Assembly: GCA_003576915.1 (NCBI GenBank)
Contig: QEVF01000024.1
Coordinates: forward strand, 1-62,110
Reading direction: 5' to 3'
Source: Planctomycetota bacterium
GTDB lineage: Bacteria; Planctomycetota; UBA8742; UBA2392
Length of the DNA stretch: 62,110 nucleotides
Shown here in pieces: positions 1 through 8,971 of the stretch (within the stretch, counting starts at the first letter, position 1; the number at the start of each line of letters is the position of its first letter). The position numbers were made by a program, and so were the translations under genes. The notes beneath the pieces were generated by a model. It did no database searches, was not told the DNA's origin, and saw only the letters and a list, made by a program, of their open reading frames with translations.

Positions 1-74
1 ACTCAGAAAGGCCGCACCAGTCACTGAACTACATGAGCCCGGAACAGTTCCGGGCCCAACAACAGGAACAGGTG

Positions 75-190
75 GCTTGATTTCGGGGGAGCACTACAAC
101 CGTTGGCTGCAACTGCCGCATGTGAATGCGTAGCGGCATTCGCCTCTGGCCTTGTGGGCGTCGTTGCCAGATACGGCCCGCGCGGGGCGG
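75..190 (+). pseudogene. AAC(6')-like GNAT remnant, more decayed (copy A)
   Basis: A second, more degraded version of the fragment in copy B. It reads HYNRWLQLPHV and then hits a stop codon at about 131. After a frame change it reads GVVARYGPR at about 158-185, which corresponds to GVVAKYGPR of copy B. The stop and the frame break show it is not expressed as an enzyme. It supports the idea that the whole block was duplicated and then decayed. Confidence 0.5.
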
Positions 191-468
191 CCTTGAGCCG
201 AATTGTGTAACGCATTGACGCGCGCCACGGCCGCGAAGGCCGCCATTAGCTACGAATGCTTTTCCTTGGCGGGCTTTGCGGCCTTGGCGCGAGATTGCCT
301 TTGCCGGGCAGTTCGGCCCTAAAGGGGCCGGCCGCAAATAGCCGGCGGTGACGGGCGCGGCTTGGCCGCGCGAGGCAACCCCCGGATCTCGCGCGCGATG
401 ATTCGAGCCCTGTAAGGGCGACCGGATTCTGCGCTAACCCACGACCAACATTTGCGATTGTTCCGGTC

Positions 469-557
469 GCCCCTTCGGGGCTCTACGTCCGGTACGTAGA
501 TTCCGTGGGTTCCGCTTCGCTCCACCCACGGCTATTGGCGTTGGGCCCCTTCGGGGC
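469..557. repeat. Extragenic palindrome cluster
   Basis: Two identical 13-nt mini-hairpins GCCCCTTCGGGGC (469-481 and 545-557, TTC loops) flank a larger inverted repeat CCGTGGGT (503-510) / ACCCACGG (524-531). The set sits between the two degenerate copies. The symmetrical design resembles a repetitive extragenic palindromic element. Its genome-wide copy number cannot be judged from this window. Confidence 0.5.
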
Positions 558-623
558 GGAATGGGGAATCTTGCGCATACAAAGCTCGCACGGAATCGCG
601 CGGCTTTGAACACTGACCACAGC

Positions 624-776
624 TCATTCCGCCCCATGGGGCATTCCGACCTGACGCAGCTGCATCGTTGGCTGCGTGCGCCGCATGTCGAGACGTGGTG
701 GCATGAACCCCTCGATCTGGCGGGCGTCGTTGCCAAATACGGCCCGCGCGTGGCGGCCTTGAGCCGGATTATGTAG
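624..776 (+). pseudogene. AAC(6')-like GNAT acetyltransferase, N-terminal remnant (copy B)
   Basis: The forward frame reads FRPMGHSDLTQLHRWL, then APHVETWW, then VVAKYGPRV, and stops at 776. This is the pattern of the first 45 or so residues of the aminoglycoside 6'-N-acetyltransferase branch of GNAT enzymes (FRPM-x4-L-x2-L-x2-WL, PHV-x2-WW, Y-x-P). The rest of the family, including the acetyl-CoA binding motif, is absent: after about 760 the sequence joins the shared repeat block and a stop follows. The fragment is too short to be functional. The family match is by motif only, since no alignment could be run. Confidence 0.6.
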
Positions 777-1218
777 CGCATTGACGCGCGCCAAGGCCGC
801 GAAGGCCGCCATTAGCTACGAATGCTTTTCCTTGGCGGGCTTTGCGGCGTTGCCTGTCCTGACCGTGTGGAAGGGGCGCGAGATTGCCTTTGCGTGCCAC
901 TTCGGCCCTGAAAGGGCCGGCCGCAAATAGCCGGGGGGCGACCGTAGGGCGCGCACCCTGAAGCGCGTAGCGTCTTGGGGAAAGTGCGCGGCTTGGCCGC
1001 GCGAGGTAACCCCCGGTTCTGGCGCGTGGCACCACCTTGCAATGACGTTGTCGTGAAGTCCGGGCGAGAGGGCCACTTCTCCCTTCTGTTGCGGGGCACC
1101 GATTCTATACAAATCGTGGTACACGCCACCCTCTCCCGGACCCTCCATGCGCAAAGCAACCAAACTCGTCTACCCCGCCTCCACAGTCCGCAAACCGACG
1201 GCTAACATCCGTCCAATC

Positions 1219-1992
1219 ATGGCCCGCGACTCCTGGGACCCCGCCCAATACGAACGCTTCAAGCAGGAGCGCTCAGCGCCCTTCTTCGACCTCTTGGCCC
1301 TGCTGACGCGCACACCCCATCAGCGCGTCCTCGACCTCGGGTGCGGCACCGGCGAACTCACGCGCGAACTTCACCGGGCCCTGCTGGCGCGGGAAACCCT
1401 CGGCGTTGACAACTCCGAGTCCATGCTCGCGCAAAGCGCACGCTTTGAAGGCGAGGGGCTGTCATTTCTGAAGGCTGACCTGGCGAACTTCAGCTCCCGG
1501 GAACCCTTCGACATCGTGTTCAGCAACGCCGCCGTGCAATGGGTGGAGAATCACGCGGCACTGTTCGCGCGGCTGCTGGGTCTCGTCGCCCCCGGCGGCC
1601 AGCTCGCTGTTCAGATGCCGGCCAACCACGACCATGTGTCGCAGCAACTGGCACACGAAGTCGCCGCGCGCGAGCCCTATCGCGCCGCCCTGGGCGGCTA
1701 TGTACGCACATCGCCCGTGCTGCCTGCGGAGGATTACGCACTTCTGCTGCACCAGTTGGGTGCGACGCAGCAGCAGGTCATGCTTCGGGTCTACAGCCAC
1801 ACGCTGGGGTCCTCGGAGGACATCGTGGAGTGGGTCAAGGGAACGCTGCTGACCGATTACCAGAAGCGCCTGCCCGCCGCGCTCTATGAAGCCTACCTGG
1901 CCGAGTACAGGCGCGAACTGATCCAGCGCATGGGCAATCTCCGGCCCTGCTTTTATCCCTTCAAGCGCATTTTGCTCTGGGCCAGGAAGTAG
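1219..1992 (+). CDS. Trans-aconitate 2-methyltransferase-like SAM methyltransferase
   Basis: Predicted 257-residue class I S-adenosylmethionine-dependent methyltransferase. It resembles Tam, which methylates trans-aconitate, a spontaneous and inhibitory isomer of the citric acid cycle intermediate cis-aconitate. The start at 1219 is chosen because SWDPAQYERFKQERSAPFFD, the family's typical N-terminus, follows directly; the frame is open upstream to 1147, but that part looks unlike protein. SAM-binding motif I is VLDLGCGTGELT at about residues 36-47, followed by the acidic motif II end (LGVDNS) and a motif around FDIVFSNAAVQW. Length fits the family (about 250 residues). It is convergent with the giant YD-repeat gene, with a hairpin between them. 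Substrate is inferred; other small-molecule methyltransferases share this layout. Confidence 0.85.
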   Translation: MARDSWDPAQYERFKQERSAPFFDLLALLTRTPHQRVLDLGCGTGELTRELHRALLARETLGVDNSESMLAQSARFEGEGLSFLKADLANFSSREPFDIVFSNAAVQWVENHAALFARLLGLVAPGGQLAVQMPANHDHVSQQLAHEVAAREPYRAALGGYVRTSPVLPAEDYALLLHQLGATQQQVMLRVYSHTLGSSEDIVEWVKGTLLTDYQKRLPAALYEAYLAEYRRELIQRMGNLRPCFYPFKRILLWARK

Positions 1993-1996
1993 GCCA

Positions 1997-2016
1997 CCCG
2001 CGAGTTGCCTCGCGGG
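1997..2016. terminator. Bidirectional hairpin between convergent genes
   Basis: Perfect 8-bp stem CCCGCGAG / CTCGCGGG with loop TTGC, located between the stop of the methyltransferase gene (1992) and the stop of the YD-repeat gene (2037). The flanking GCC/GGC can extend the stem past a single A-C mismatch. There is no strong T-tract, so termination is inferred from position and stability. Confidence 0.6.
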
Positions 2017-2036
2017 CGGCTTCACGTTCACATCCA

Positions 2037-5000
2037 TCAGCGAAAGGCGTGATGGTCTCCGCTTTCGTCGCCCCGCGGCGTGCGTCGGCGGCCCAAGTCG
2101 ATGTCAAACTCACAGCCCTCAATCCAGGCCCCCTGTCGCTCCCGGCCCGGCTGCGCCCCGACAATGTTCACACCGTCAAAGTGCCCCGCCAGAGGTCCCA
2201 GATAGCGACGCAGGCCCAGGAGATGGACCGAACCCGAGGCCAGGTAGTTAACCTCGCTCGCACCATGAATCGCCGAAGTCCCGACGGGCGCATAGAGCCT
2301 GAAGTATCGGCCCTGTTGCGTAAGGGGAAGCGCGTTGCCCCTCGTGGACAGGGTGCTGGAGTCGGCCACAGCCTCCACAGGCAGGACCACGCCCTTCGAC
2401 GCATCAGGGCAGACCGCCCAGCCGCGCTGGAAGGCTGCAAATCCTCCGCCCTGGAACGTGTAGTGGGTTTGCCCGCCGCCCAACACCGGACCGCTGCTCC
2501 ATGAACCACCCGTTGAAGGACCGGGACAGCCGATGCCGTCAGCAAAGTCGAAGATGACGAAACCCCATCCCTCCAGCAAAGCCACCGCAATCTTCCCGTC
2601 GGGATCGCTGACGGTCAGGCCCTCCATGTCCGCCGCCAGGACTCTGCCCAGCAGGTAGCGGTCAGCCAGAGCTCCGGGGCGGGCCATGCACAGCTCACGC
2701 CCCACGACGGCAGCAGCAGGCAGCCCAGCCACATCCACGCGCGTCTGGCCTGCCTGGGGATGGTTGGCGCGGACCTTGGCGACCTCATGCCCCCCCACGT
2801 CAGTGACCACACGGCGGCGCAGGGGAAGGCCGGCGGGGCTGTATCCATATTCATCGATGCGGCGGCCCGCGCCGTTTGTGACCCCGATGACGCGACCCAG
2901 GACGTCTTGGTGGCGGTAGCGGTGCTCCGTGGTGCCGCCCCAGCGGGCGCGTTCCAGCACGACGTTGGGTGCGACCTCAAGCAGTTGCACGTCACCCAGA
3001 ATCTGCGACTGGCCGTCGAGGGCTGCTTCGCCGGCAATTGCGCCGTCTGGACCGTAGAGTGTGGCTGACACGGCGTGGGGCGTTAGTACGCCGCCTTGGG
3101 GGTGCATTTGAACATCGAGGACGCGTCGTCCCAGGGCGTCATAGACGACCTTGAGCAGGGGGGATTGGAGGTCCGGACTGTCGTCTGCCAATACAACCCG
3201 ACCCTGCCAGTCATAGGCGAAGTACAAACCCCGGCGCTCATCCCAGGTCACCTGTCGGCTTGCATTGTAAGTGAGGGTGCGCCCGCTCACGGAGATGTAG
3301 GCATGGGAGCCATCGGAGGCGACGGTGTATTCATCATGGCGCACATCGTGGCCGCCCAGGGCCAGCAGGCGCATGGCCTCAGGCCCCCTGCGGTTGCCCG
3401 CTGAATCAAAAGAGACGCGGCAGGCCAGGCCGAACGCGGCAGGCTCCAATGCCGGGTCGCCCAGGCCGTTGAAGTCATCCGGCCCGTCGAAATCAGAGAG
3501 GTCAACGCCGGAGAAATGTGAGTGGACCTGGGAGCTCTCACGGAAGTCGTCCATGGGGTGGTCGGTCACGACGGGATAGGGTGGCTTGCGCCTGAACTCT
3601 GCGGGGCCCACCCGGAAGTCGTCCATGGGATGGTCGGTCACGACGGGATAGGGTGGCTTGCGCTTGAACTCTGCCGGGCCCACCCGGAAGTCGTCCATGG
3701 GATGGTCCGTCACGACGGGATAGGGTGGCTTGCGCCTGAACTCTGCGGGGCCCACCCGGAAGTCGTCCACGAGGTGATGCCCTTGGATGGGCCCATGGAC
3801 CTCGGAGAAAAATGCGGGAAATGAGCCATCGAGAGTGCCGCGCAGGATTTCCGGTCTGGGCAGGGCATCCAGGCGCCGAACTTCACCCATGGCGCCCTCG
3901 TGTCCGCAGCGGTGAGCCAGCATCTCGCCACGTGGGCCATACAGGGCCTCCGACATCAGCAACGAGTGGCCCTGACGACTGTGTTCAACGCGCGCAGGCA
4001 GGGTGCTGCACCCGCCGGCGCCGTTGACCGATTCGTAGCTCCAGGTGCTCGTCCAGCCGTTGCCCCAGGCCGCCTGCAGCACTCGCTGTGGGCCGCCGTA
4101 AACCAGAGCCGCCAGGTCGAGCTGAGCGGTCTGGTCGTGCGCCATAGACACACGGGACAGGGCGTCGCGAAGCAGGGCCACGTTGCGACCGTCCCAGTAC
4201 GTGCGGTAAGCGCAATGTCCCTGTGCGTCATATCCTGCATGTTGCTCAAACGTGACCGCTGCGCCCGGCGCGCCCAGCGTGGTGAGCACTCGCTCGACCG
4301 CATCGAGGCTGTTGTATTGGAATTCCTGGCGCGAGAGCAGAACCTCGCCCTCGAAGGTTGCCCCGGCAATCATCCGCCCCAGTGCGTCGAATTCCCGGGT
4401 TTCCAGCGTCGCACCCAGGACCCCCGGCCCCCTCGTGATCGCGGCCGAGGTCGTGAGTCCCCTTGCGTCGACGGTAAAGAGCGTCTGGTTATCGGCCGGG
4501 TCGAGGCGCGCCGTAACGTTCGAGCAACCGTCATAATCATATTCCCAGCGTCGGCCGTCCGGGCGCCGCATGGCGGTCACACGGCCCCGCGCATCGCGCT
4601 CATAGAGCACATCCCGCCACTGCGGCTCCCCCGATCCGGGATTCTCGAGAACGGACAAACCCGTCAGAAGGCCGTCTGCGTCCCAAGTCCATGCGTGGCG
4701 CCGCTCCTCCGTGACGTCGGCTCCCGCCTTGACCGTCAGGGAGACCAACCGGTCCCGAAGGTCATAGCCGCACGCGCTTGCAAGAACCTCCTGCTGGCCC
4801 CCATCGCGCAGCTTCACCACCCGGGAACGGCTGTCACGGGCCACACGCACTTCCGTGTCACGTTGGGGTCCATAGCGCTGGTCGCGGTAGCGAATCCAGC
4901 GGCCTGAACAGTCATAATCCAGGTGTTCCAGGGTTTCTTCGAACTGCCCGGTCAAGCCATTGATCTGGCGATGCGTCAACTGCGTCAGGTGACCGTCGGC

Positions 5001-8000
5001 ATCGCGTCCGAACAGGCGCTCGTTGCCCGCGGGGTCGCGCTCCAGGCGCAACCGCCCCGCGCTGTCATATTCATAGTTCCAGGCACCTGCGCCCCGTGAA
5101 AGCAGTGTGAGCCTTGACGCGGCATCGTGAACCCGAAGGGTCACCGACTCGCCGGATCCGATCGGCTCGCCCAGTCGGTCAAGGGCCAGGGTCCTCTGCC
5201 GCCAGACACGCCCTGCTTCGTCGACATCAAAGCAGGTCCGGCGCAACAACTGGTTCTCCGAACTGCGCCACTCTTCCTCAAGGACGCTGCCATTGGGGTC
5301 GTAGACCCATGCACGGAAGTGGCCCAGAGGATCTATGACCCGGGTCAGGCGCCCGAAGCCGTCATACTCGCGAGACCAGTGGAAACCCCGGGGGTCGGTC
5401 ACGCGGGTCAGGCGCCCGGCAAGATCGTAGTCATGAAGGAACTCACCGGCCTCCGCTGATTGAGCGCCGTCGGTTCTGCACAGCAGCAGATTTCGTTCAT
5501 CGTATGCAAAGGTCGTGCGGCGGCCTTCCGGCGATATGACGGCAGTCAGGTTTCCTGCCGCGTCGTACTCAAACACCGTGGACTCCCGGGTCACGGTCGC
5601 GCCGGCTACGGCGTCGGCAACGCAGGCCACGGGCTGATCGGCGCCGTCATACACCCGGCGGCACTCCACCCAGGTGGGAGACATGGCAAACTCCGACTTG
5701 CTGTAACTTGTCGGGTCGTGAGGATTGGCCGGAACCGCCGGTTCAAGGCCGTCAAAAGTAACATACTCTTCGAACGTGCGTTCCGGCAGGCCGTTGGGGT
5801 CAAATATGCAGTACACATCGCGACGTGCCGCGCCGTTTTCGGTCAGTATCGGTCCGCTCCAGTGCCAGGTCTGGTCGAGCTCATTGACCGACATGCTGGT
5901 CCTGAATGCATCGCGATCTGGAGCTCCCTGGGCGCGCGGCGGCCAGTACGCGACCACCAGGCCCACGGAATTACGCTCGAATTCATGGGTGAGCGCGAGT
6001 TGAGCCGGGTCCACTACCACAGATTGCAGAAAGCCTTCAGCGGCGCCTCCGACCGAATAGGCATATTCCGTGCGCACCCCGGCGGGATCCGTTGAGAATG
6101 TGCGCCGGCCGCGCTCGTCATAGCCGTAAGTCCAGACAGCAAGCTGCGGAGTTTCCTGGCCGCTCACGATCTCGGGCAGTTCGACGCGTGTGAGGTGGCA
6201 GCCCGCCGGGTCCTCCGCCGCGAAGCCCTGATAACCGTAGAGGCAGCGGGTTACCTGACCGCGCGCGTCAACGCTGCGGCAGAGTTGCTGGAAGCGGGGC
6301 TCATATTCGCATGCGCTTTCCAGGCAGGCGGCCTGCGGGCCAAGTCCGTCATAGCGGCGTCTGAAGAGGCAGTTTCCCGCCGCCAGCGCGTCAGGGTTGG
6401 CGCTATGGATGGAGAAACTACTCCCCAGTTCCACGCCATCGGCCAGAAGGTCTTCCCAATGGGGCACAAAGAGTGTGTTCTCGTTGTTGGACACAATCTC
6501 GAAGCTGCGCGCGCCCAGTGAAGTCTGGACCCGCAGCCAGGCACCGGCGAAGGCATTGGCCTGCCAGCTCTGGGAGTCATCTCGCAGCAGGTTGGCGCCC
6601 AGTGAAGCCACCAACCCGGAGCTCAGCTCCTGGGGCTCTGGATAGATCCACGCTTGACGGCTTCCGTCGGGCAGCCGGTGAAGCGTCAGTTCATGATGGC
6701 TGTTGTACTCAAAGTGCTCGATGAACGCCGCGGGGTCCGTGGCGCGAAGGGGAGCGCCGATCTGGTCCACCCATGCGGGGTCCGCAGAAGGACCCGCACC
6801 CACGGTCCAGAAACCGGTGAACTCCGCGCTGGAGGCAGCGCGTCCCCAGGCATCAAGTTCAACGTCGCGCCTCAGCCCCCGCGGCCCCACGACGCGGCGC
6901 AGGCCCGAAGGCAGATAGCGGAACTGGGTCCAGGGTCCGCCCGCGATCCGCTGGGCCCAGACGCGGTCCTCGTGGTACTGGTTCTCGAGCCAGAGGCCGC
7001 CTGCTTCCAGAACCTCGCGCGGCTTGCGGATGCCCGAGAGACGATCGGCGTCATATTCATATTGCGTGACAAGGCGCCTTGGACCCTCATACTGCGCCGT
7101 CTGGGGCAATGCCACTGACTCCAGGTGGCCGCCTTCGCCGTATGCATAGGTGATGCGGCGCGGCGCCTCAAGGCTCCAGGCGTGGTCACATACTTCGAGC
7201 ACCCGGCCATCTGCGCCGTAGTGCAGCCGGGTCCAGCGGCCACGGTCGTCCAGTATCCGTTCCAGGCGGCCATGACCGTCATACTCGCACTCGATGCGAT
7301 TGCCGCACGGGTCCTGCACCATCCAGAGCGAGCCGTCAGGATTGAACACCCGGCGCACGCCGTTGCGGTCCTGCAGGGAGATGTGGCCGCTGGCCGCGTC
7401 ACGCGCGGCACGCACATAGACGCCGGGCGGCGCCAGCCACGCGTCTCCCGCGGGGGTGAACGTGTGGCTGCGTCCCTGGCCCGTCTGCCATTGGATGACC
7501 GAGCCTGTGAGCAACGCGCGCTGGAAGAATTCACCCGTCCAGCATCGGCCCAGGGGCCCGTTGAACTGGAGGTCGCTGCGGTAGCTCCGCTGCCAGACCA
7601 GCGAAAGGCCAACGCCCCTGAGCTCAAGGTCCACGGCTTCATGGGTAAATGCGCCGGAGGCCAGCACCACGCCTTCTGCCGCCGTGGCGCCGTTTCGCGG
7701 CGCTTCCTGCGCCATCGATACGAATGGCGCGCGGCAGGGCTGGCCGACTTCGACGGCGCCTGCCGCGGGCAAGTCGATGGCAAGCGGGTTGGACGAGGAA
7801 AGGGTGGCGGATCGCCAGCCGCTGGGGGCCGTCTGGCTTACATGGACTGCGACCGTCGCAAAGCCCTCAAATCCCCAAACTCCGAGGACTTCGATTCCCG
7901 GGCCAAAGTCCGCCTGGTCCGCCAGGCGGTAGTCCCCGCCCGTAAGCGTCAATGTTACTCCCGATGCGCCCTGCCACAGGGGCGATGGGCAGGTGAACAC

Positions 8001-8504
8001 GTTGCCTGAAGCGCCCTCGACGCAGACTCGCCGCGAGGCCCAGTCTGAGCGGCGCCCGGCGACATTGGCCACGCGGCACGAAAACACACAATCACCGCCG
8101 GGGATGCTGCGGCCGCTGCCGCCCAGTTCAAATGTCGCGCCTGAAGCGCCCAGCGAGCCGAGAAAACCGGGCACCTGTGCGAGATTGGTGCCGGAAGCGA
8201 GAACCTGGCCTCCCAAGTCAATATCGCGCGAGCAGAGAATCTCCGTCATGGCCGGGTCCACCTCGGGCCCTGAAGCCGCGCTGAATGCCAGGGCGACTTC
8301 GAAGGCGCCGGCCGTATCGCTGCCGGCCGCCGGCGAGGTGAACGCTGCCGCGGGACGCAAGTCCCAGGGCTGGACGGCCGGCATTGCCAGTCCCCCGGGC
8401 GGTTCTTGAGGTTGACGCTGCGAGGCGCGCGCCAGCGCAAGCGCCGACGAATGGGCCGCGACGACGACGGCCAGCAACAGGAAAACTCTGAATCTGGGCA
8501 ACAT
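2037..8504 (-). CDS. Giant secreted YD-repeat (RHS-like) protein
   Basis: Predicted 2155-residue exported protein. The start at 8504 is chosen because a GGGAGGGG ribosome site precedes it and a signal peptide follows (MLPRFRVF, then a run of L, V and A ending near ALALARA). Residues about 40-300 form an unassigned N-terminal region. A DUF6531-like stretch follows (ASGAFTHEAVDLELRGVGLS, then W-x-RSY-x-S). After that come many YD repeats of the form G-x3-Y-x-YD-x2-GR-L across most of the length. Near the C-terminus is a degraded RHS-core-like segment (YRHQDVLGRVIGVTN and later LGLRRYLGPL). In RHS/Tc families such repeats make a hollow shell that encloses a C-terminal effector. Here the core is not followed by a recognisable toxin domain and no immunity gene is adjacent, so a structural or adhesive role is as likely. 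It contains a 72-bp in-frame tandem repeat. Confidence 0.9.
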   Translation of the reverse strand: MLPRFRVFLLLAVVVAAHSSALALARASQRQPQEPPGGLAMPAVQPWDLRPAAAFTSPAAGSDTAGAFEVALAFSAASGPEVDPAMTEILCSRDIDLGGQVLASGTNLAQVPGFLGSLGASGATFELGGSGRSIPGGDCVFSCRVANVAGRRSDWASRRVCVEGASGNVFTCPSPLWQGASGVTLTLTGGDYRLADQADFGPGIEVLGVWGFEGFATVAVHVSQTAPSGWRSATLSSSNPLAIDLPAAGAVEVGQPCRAPFVSMAQEAPRNGATAAEGVVLASGAFTHEAVDLELRGVGLSLVWQRSYRSDLQFNGPLGRCWTGEFFQRALLTGSVIQWQTGQGRSHTFTPAGDAWLAPPGVYVRAARDAASGHISLQDRNGVRRVFNPDGSLWMVQDPCGNRIECEYDGHGRLERILDDRGRWTRLHYGADGRVLEVCDHAWSLEAPRRITYAYGEGGHLESVALPQTAQYEGPRRLVTQYEYDADRLSGIRKPREVLEAGGLWLENQYHEDRVWAQRIAGGPWTQFRYLPSGLRRVVGPRGLRRDVELDAWGRAASSAEFTGFWTVGAGPSADPAWVDQIGAPLRATDPAAFIEHFEYNSHHELTLHRLPDGSRQAWIYPEPQELSSGLVASLGANLLRDDSQSWQANAFAGAWLRVQTSLGARSFEIVSNNENTLFVPHWEDLLADGVELGSSFSIHSANPDALAAGNCLFRRRYDGLGPQAACLESACEYEPRFQQLCRSVDARGQVTRCLYGYQGFAAEDPAGCHLTRVELPEIVSGQETPQLAVWTYGYDERGRRTFSTDPAGVRTEYAYSVGGAAEGFLQSVVVDPAQLALTHEFERNSVGLVVAYWPPRAQGAPDRDAFRTSMSVNELDQTWHWSGPILTENGAARRDVYCIFDPNGLPERTFEEYVTFDGLEPAVPANPHDPTSYSKSEFAMSPTWVECRRVYDGADQPVACVADAVAGATVTRESTVFEYDAAGNLTAVISPEGRRTTFAYDERNLLLCRTDGAQSAEAGEFLHDYDLAGRLTRVTDPRGFHWSREYDGFGRLTRVIDPLGHFRAWVYDPNGSVLEEEWRSSENQLLRRTCFDVDEAGRVWRQRTLALDRLGEPIGSGESVTLRVHDAASRLTLLSRGAGAWNYEYDSAGRLRLERDPAGNERLFGRDADGHLTQLTHRQINGLTGQFEETLEHLDYDCSGRWIRYRDQRYGPQRDTEVRVARDSRSRVVKLRDGGQQEVLASACGYDLRDRLVSLTVKAGADVTEERRHAWTWDADGLLTGLSVLENPGSGEPQWRDVLYERDARGRVTAMRRPDGRRWEYDYDGCSNVTARLDPADNQTLFTVDARGLTTSAAITRGPGVLGATLETREFDALGRMIAGATFEGEVLLSRQEFQYNSLDAVERVLTTLGAPGAAVTFEQHAGYDAQGHCAYRTYWDGRNVALLRDALSRVSMAHDQTAQLDLAALVYGGPQRVLQAAWGNGWTSTWSYESVNGAGGCSTLPARVEHSRQGHSLLMSEALYGPRGEMLAHRCGHEGAMGEVRRLDALPRPEILRGTLDGSFPAFFSEVHGPIQGHHLVDDFRVGPAEFRRKPPYPVVTDHPMDDFRVGPAEFKRKPPYPVVTDHPMDDFRVGPAEFRRKPPYPVVTDHPMDDFRESSQVHSHFSGVDLSDFDGPDDFNGLGDPALEPAAFGLACRVSFDSAGNRRGPEAMRLLALGGHDVRHDEYTVASDGSHAYISVSGRTLTYNASRQVTWDERRGLYFAYDWQGRVVLADDSPDLQSPLLKVVYDALGRRVLDVQMHPQGGVLTPHAVSATLYGPDGAIAGEAALDGQSQILGDVQLLEVAPNVVLERARWGGTTEHRYRHQDVLGRVIGVTNGAGRRIDEYGYSPAGLPLRRRVVTDVGGHEVAKVRANHPQAGQTRVDVAGLPAAAVVGRELCMARPGALADRYLLGRVLAADMEGLTVSDPDGKIAVALLEGWGFVIFDFADGIGCPGPSTGGSWSSGPVLGGGQTHYTFQGGGFAAFQRGWAVCPDASKGVVLPVEAVADSSTLSTRGNALPLTQQGRYFRLYAPVGTSAIHGASEVNYLASGSVHLLGLRRYLGPLAGHFDGVNIVGAQPGRERQGAWIEGCEFDIDLGRRRTPRGDESGDHHAFR
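3541..3769 (-). repeat. 72-bp in-frame tandem repeat within YD-repeat gene
   Basis: Three full units of exactly 72 bp begin at 3541, 3613 and 3685, with a partial fourth at 3757. They encode a 24-residue unit containing DDFRVGPAEF-(R/K)-RKPPYPVV. Units differ by only a few bases (for example CGCCTGAAC versus CGCTTGAAC), so the expansion is recent. The period keeps the frame. The Pro- and charge-rich unit is unlike the YD repeats around it and sits between the last regular YD block and the core-like segment. Confidence 0.95.
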
Positions 8505-8971
8505 GGTTCCCCTCCCGGGTGAGCGGGTGCAGAAAAGTGAGATTGCGGGAACAGCGGGGAGAACCGCCGGACGGTCAGGCAAGCGCGGCAGCCCCGAGCC
8601 CTGCAATGGCCGCGCGTCTTGCGCGGCCATATGAGCTTAGGCGGCCGGCGAACCCCAGGCGGGAGTTATCTGAGAAATGTGCTGCCGCGCCGTTACATAA
8701 TATGAGTATTCCCGATGGCGTGATGACACTGTGATGACGGTGAGAGGCCCGTCCGGGACCGTCGAGGGCCTTTGCGCCGATCCCAGCGCTTCAGGGCATC
8801 CGCATCGGTGCCAGGACAGGCAGAGTACGTGTCAAAAGGCACGGACCTGGCGACGTCCGTCAAGATGCATCCGGTCTGTGGGCGGAATGTGAATTAGGCG
8901 TCGGTTGCACACGCCGCGCTTGCCGCGTCCTGTCGCGGCGGGTACTACTTTTCCAGGCCCGCAGGTGAGAC
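8505..8971. promoter_or_regulatory. Divergent intergenic region with perfect 10-bp hairpin
   Basis: 467 bp between the start of the leftward YD-repeat gene and the start of rightward recJ, so it must carry both promoters. The clearest structure is a perfect 10-bp stem ATGGCCGCGC / GCGCGGCCAT at 8606-8630 (loop GTCTT), about 100 nt upstream of the YD-repeat start, where it would lie in that gene's leader. An AT-rich patch, ATAATATGAG at about 8697-8706, contains TATTAT on the minus strand and could be a -10 element, but no matching -35 is evident. No other gene is seen here. Confidence 0.45.

Larger units (their letters stand above)
85..1030. repeat. Duplicated degenerate intergenic block
   Basis: Two imperfect direct copies of the same sequence lie here, copy A at about 85-390 and copy B at about 655-1020. 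The best-conserved stretch is 159-281 against 720-848, which includes the shared string ATTAGCTACGAATGCTTTTC. The match resumes at 358-390 against 987-1017 around CGCGGCTTGGCCGCGCGAGG. Copy B has an insertion of roughly 25 bases near 850-880 relative to copy A. No intact gene is present in 1-1218. The copies appear to be decayed duplicates that carry the start of an acetyltransferase gene (see the two remnants). I cannot tell whether this was a tandem duplication or repeated insertion of a dispersed genomic repeat. Confidence 0.8.

Noticed and set aside
1..74. End of an upstream gene at the left window edge
   Set aside because: No frame shows protein-like composition; it appears to be part of the repeat block.
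2968..3154. Short plus-strand frames between 2000 and 8500
   Set aside because: All are shadows of the YD-repeat gene with no ribosome site or conserved pattern.
3541..3769. CRISPR-like regular repeats
   Set aside because: The units are directly adjacent, 72 bp long, without spacers and in frame with a protein, so they are a coding tandem repeat.
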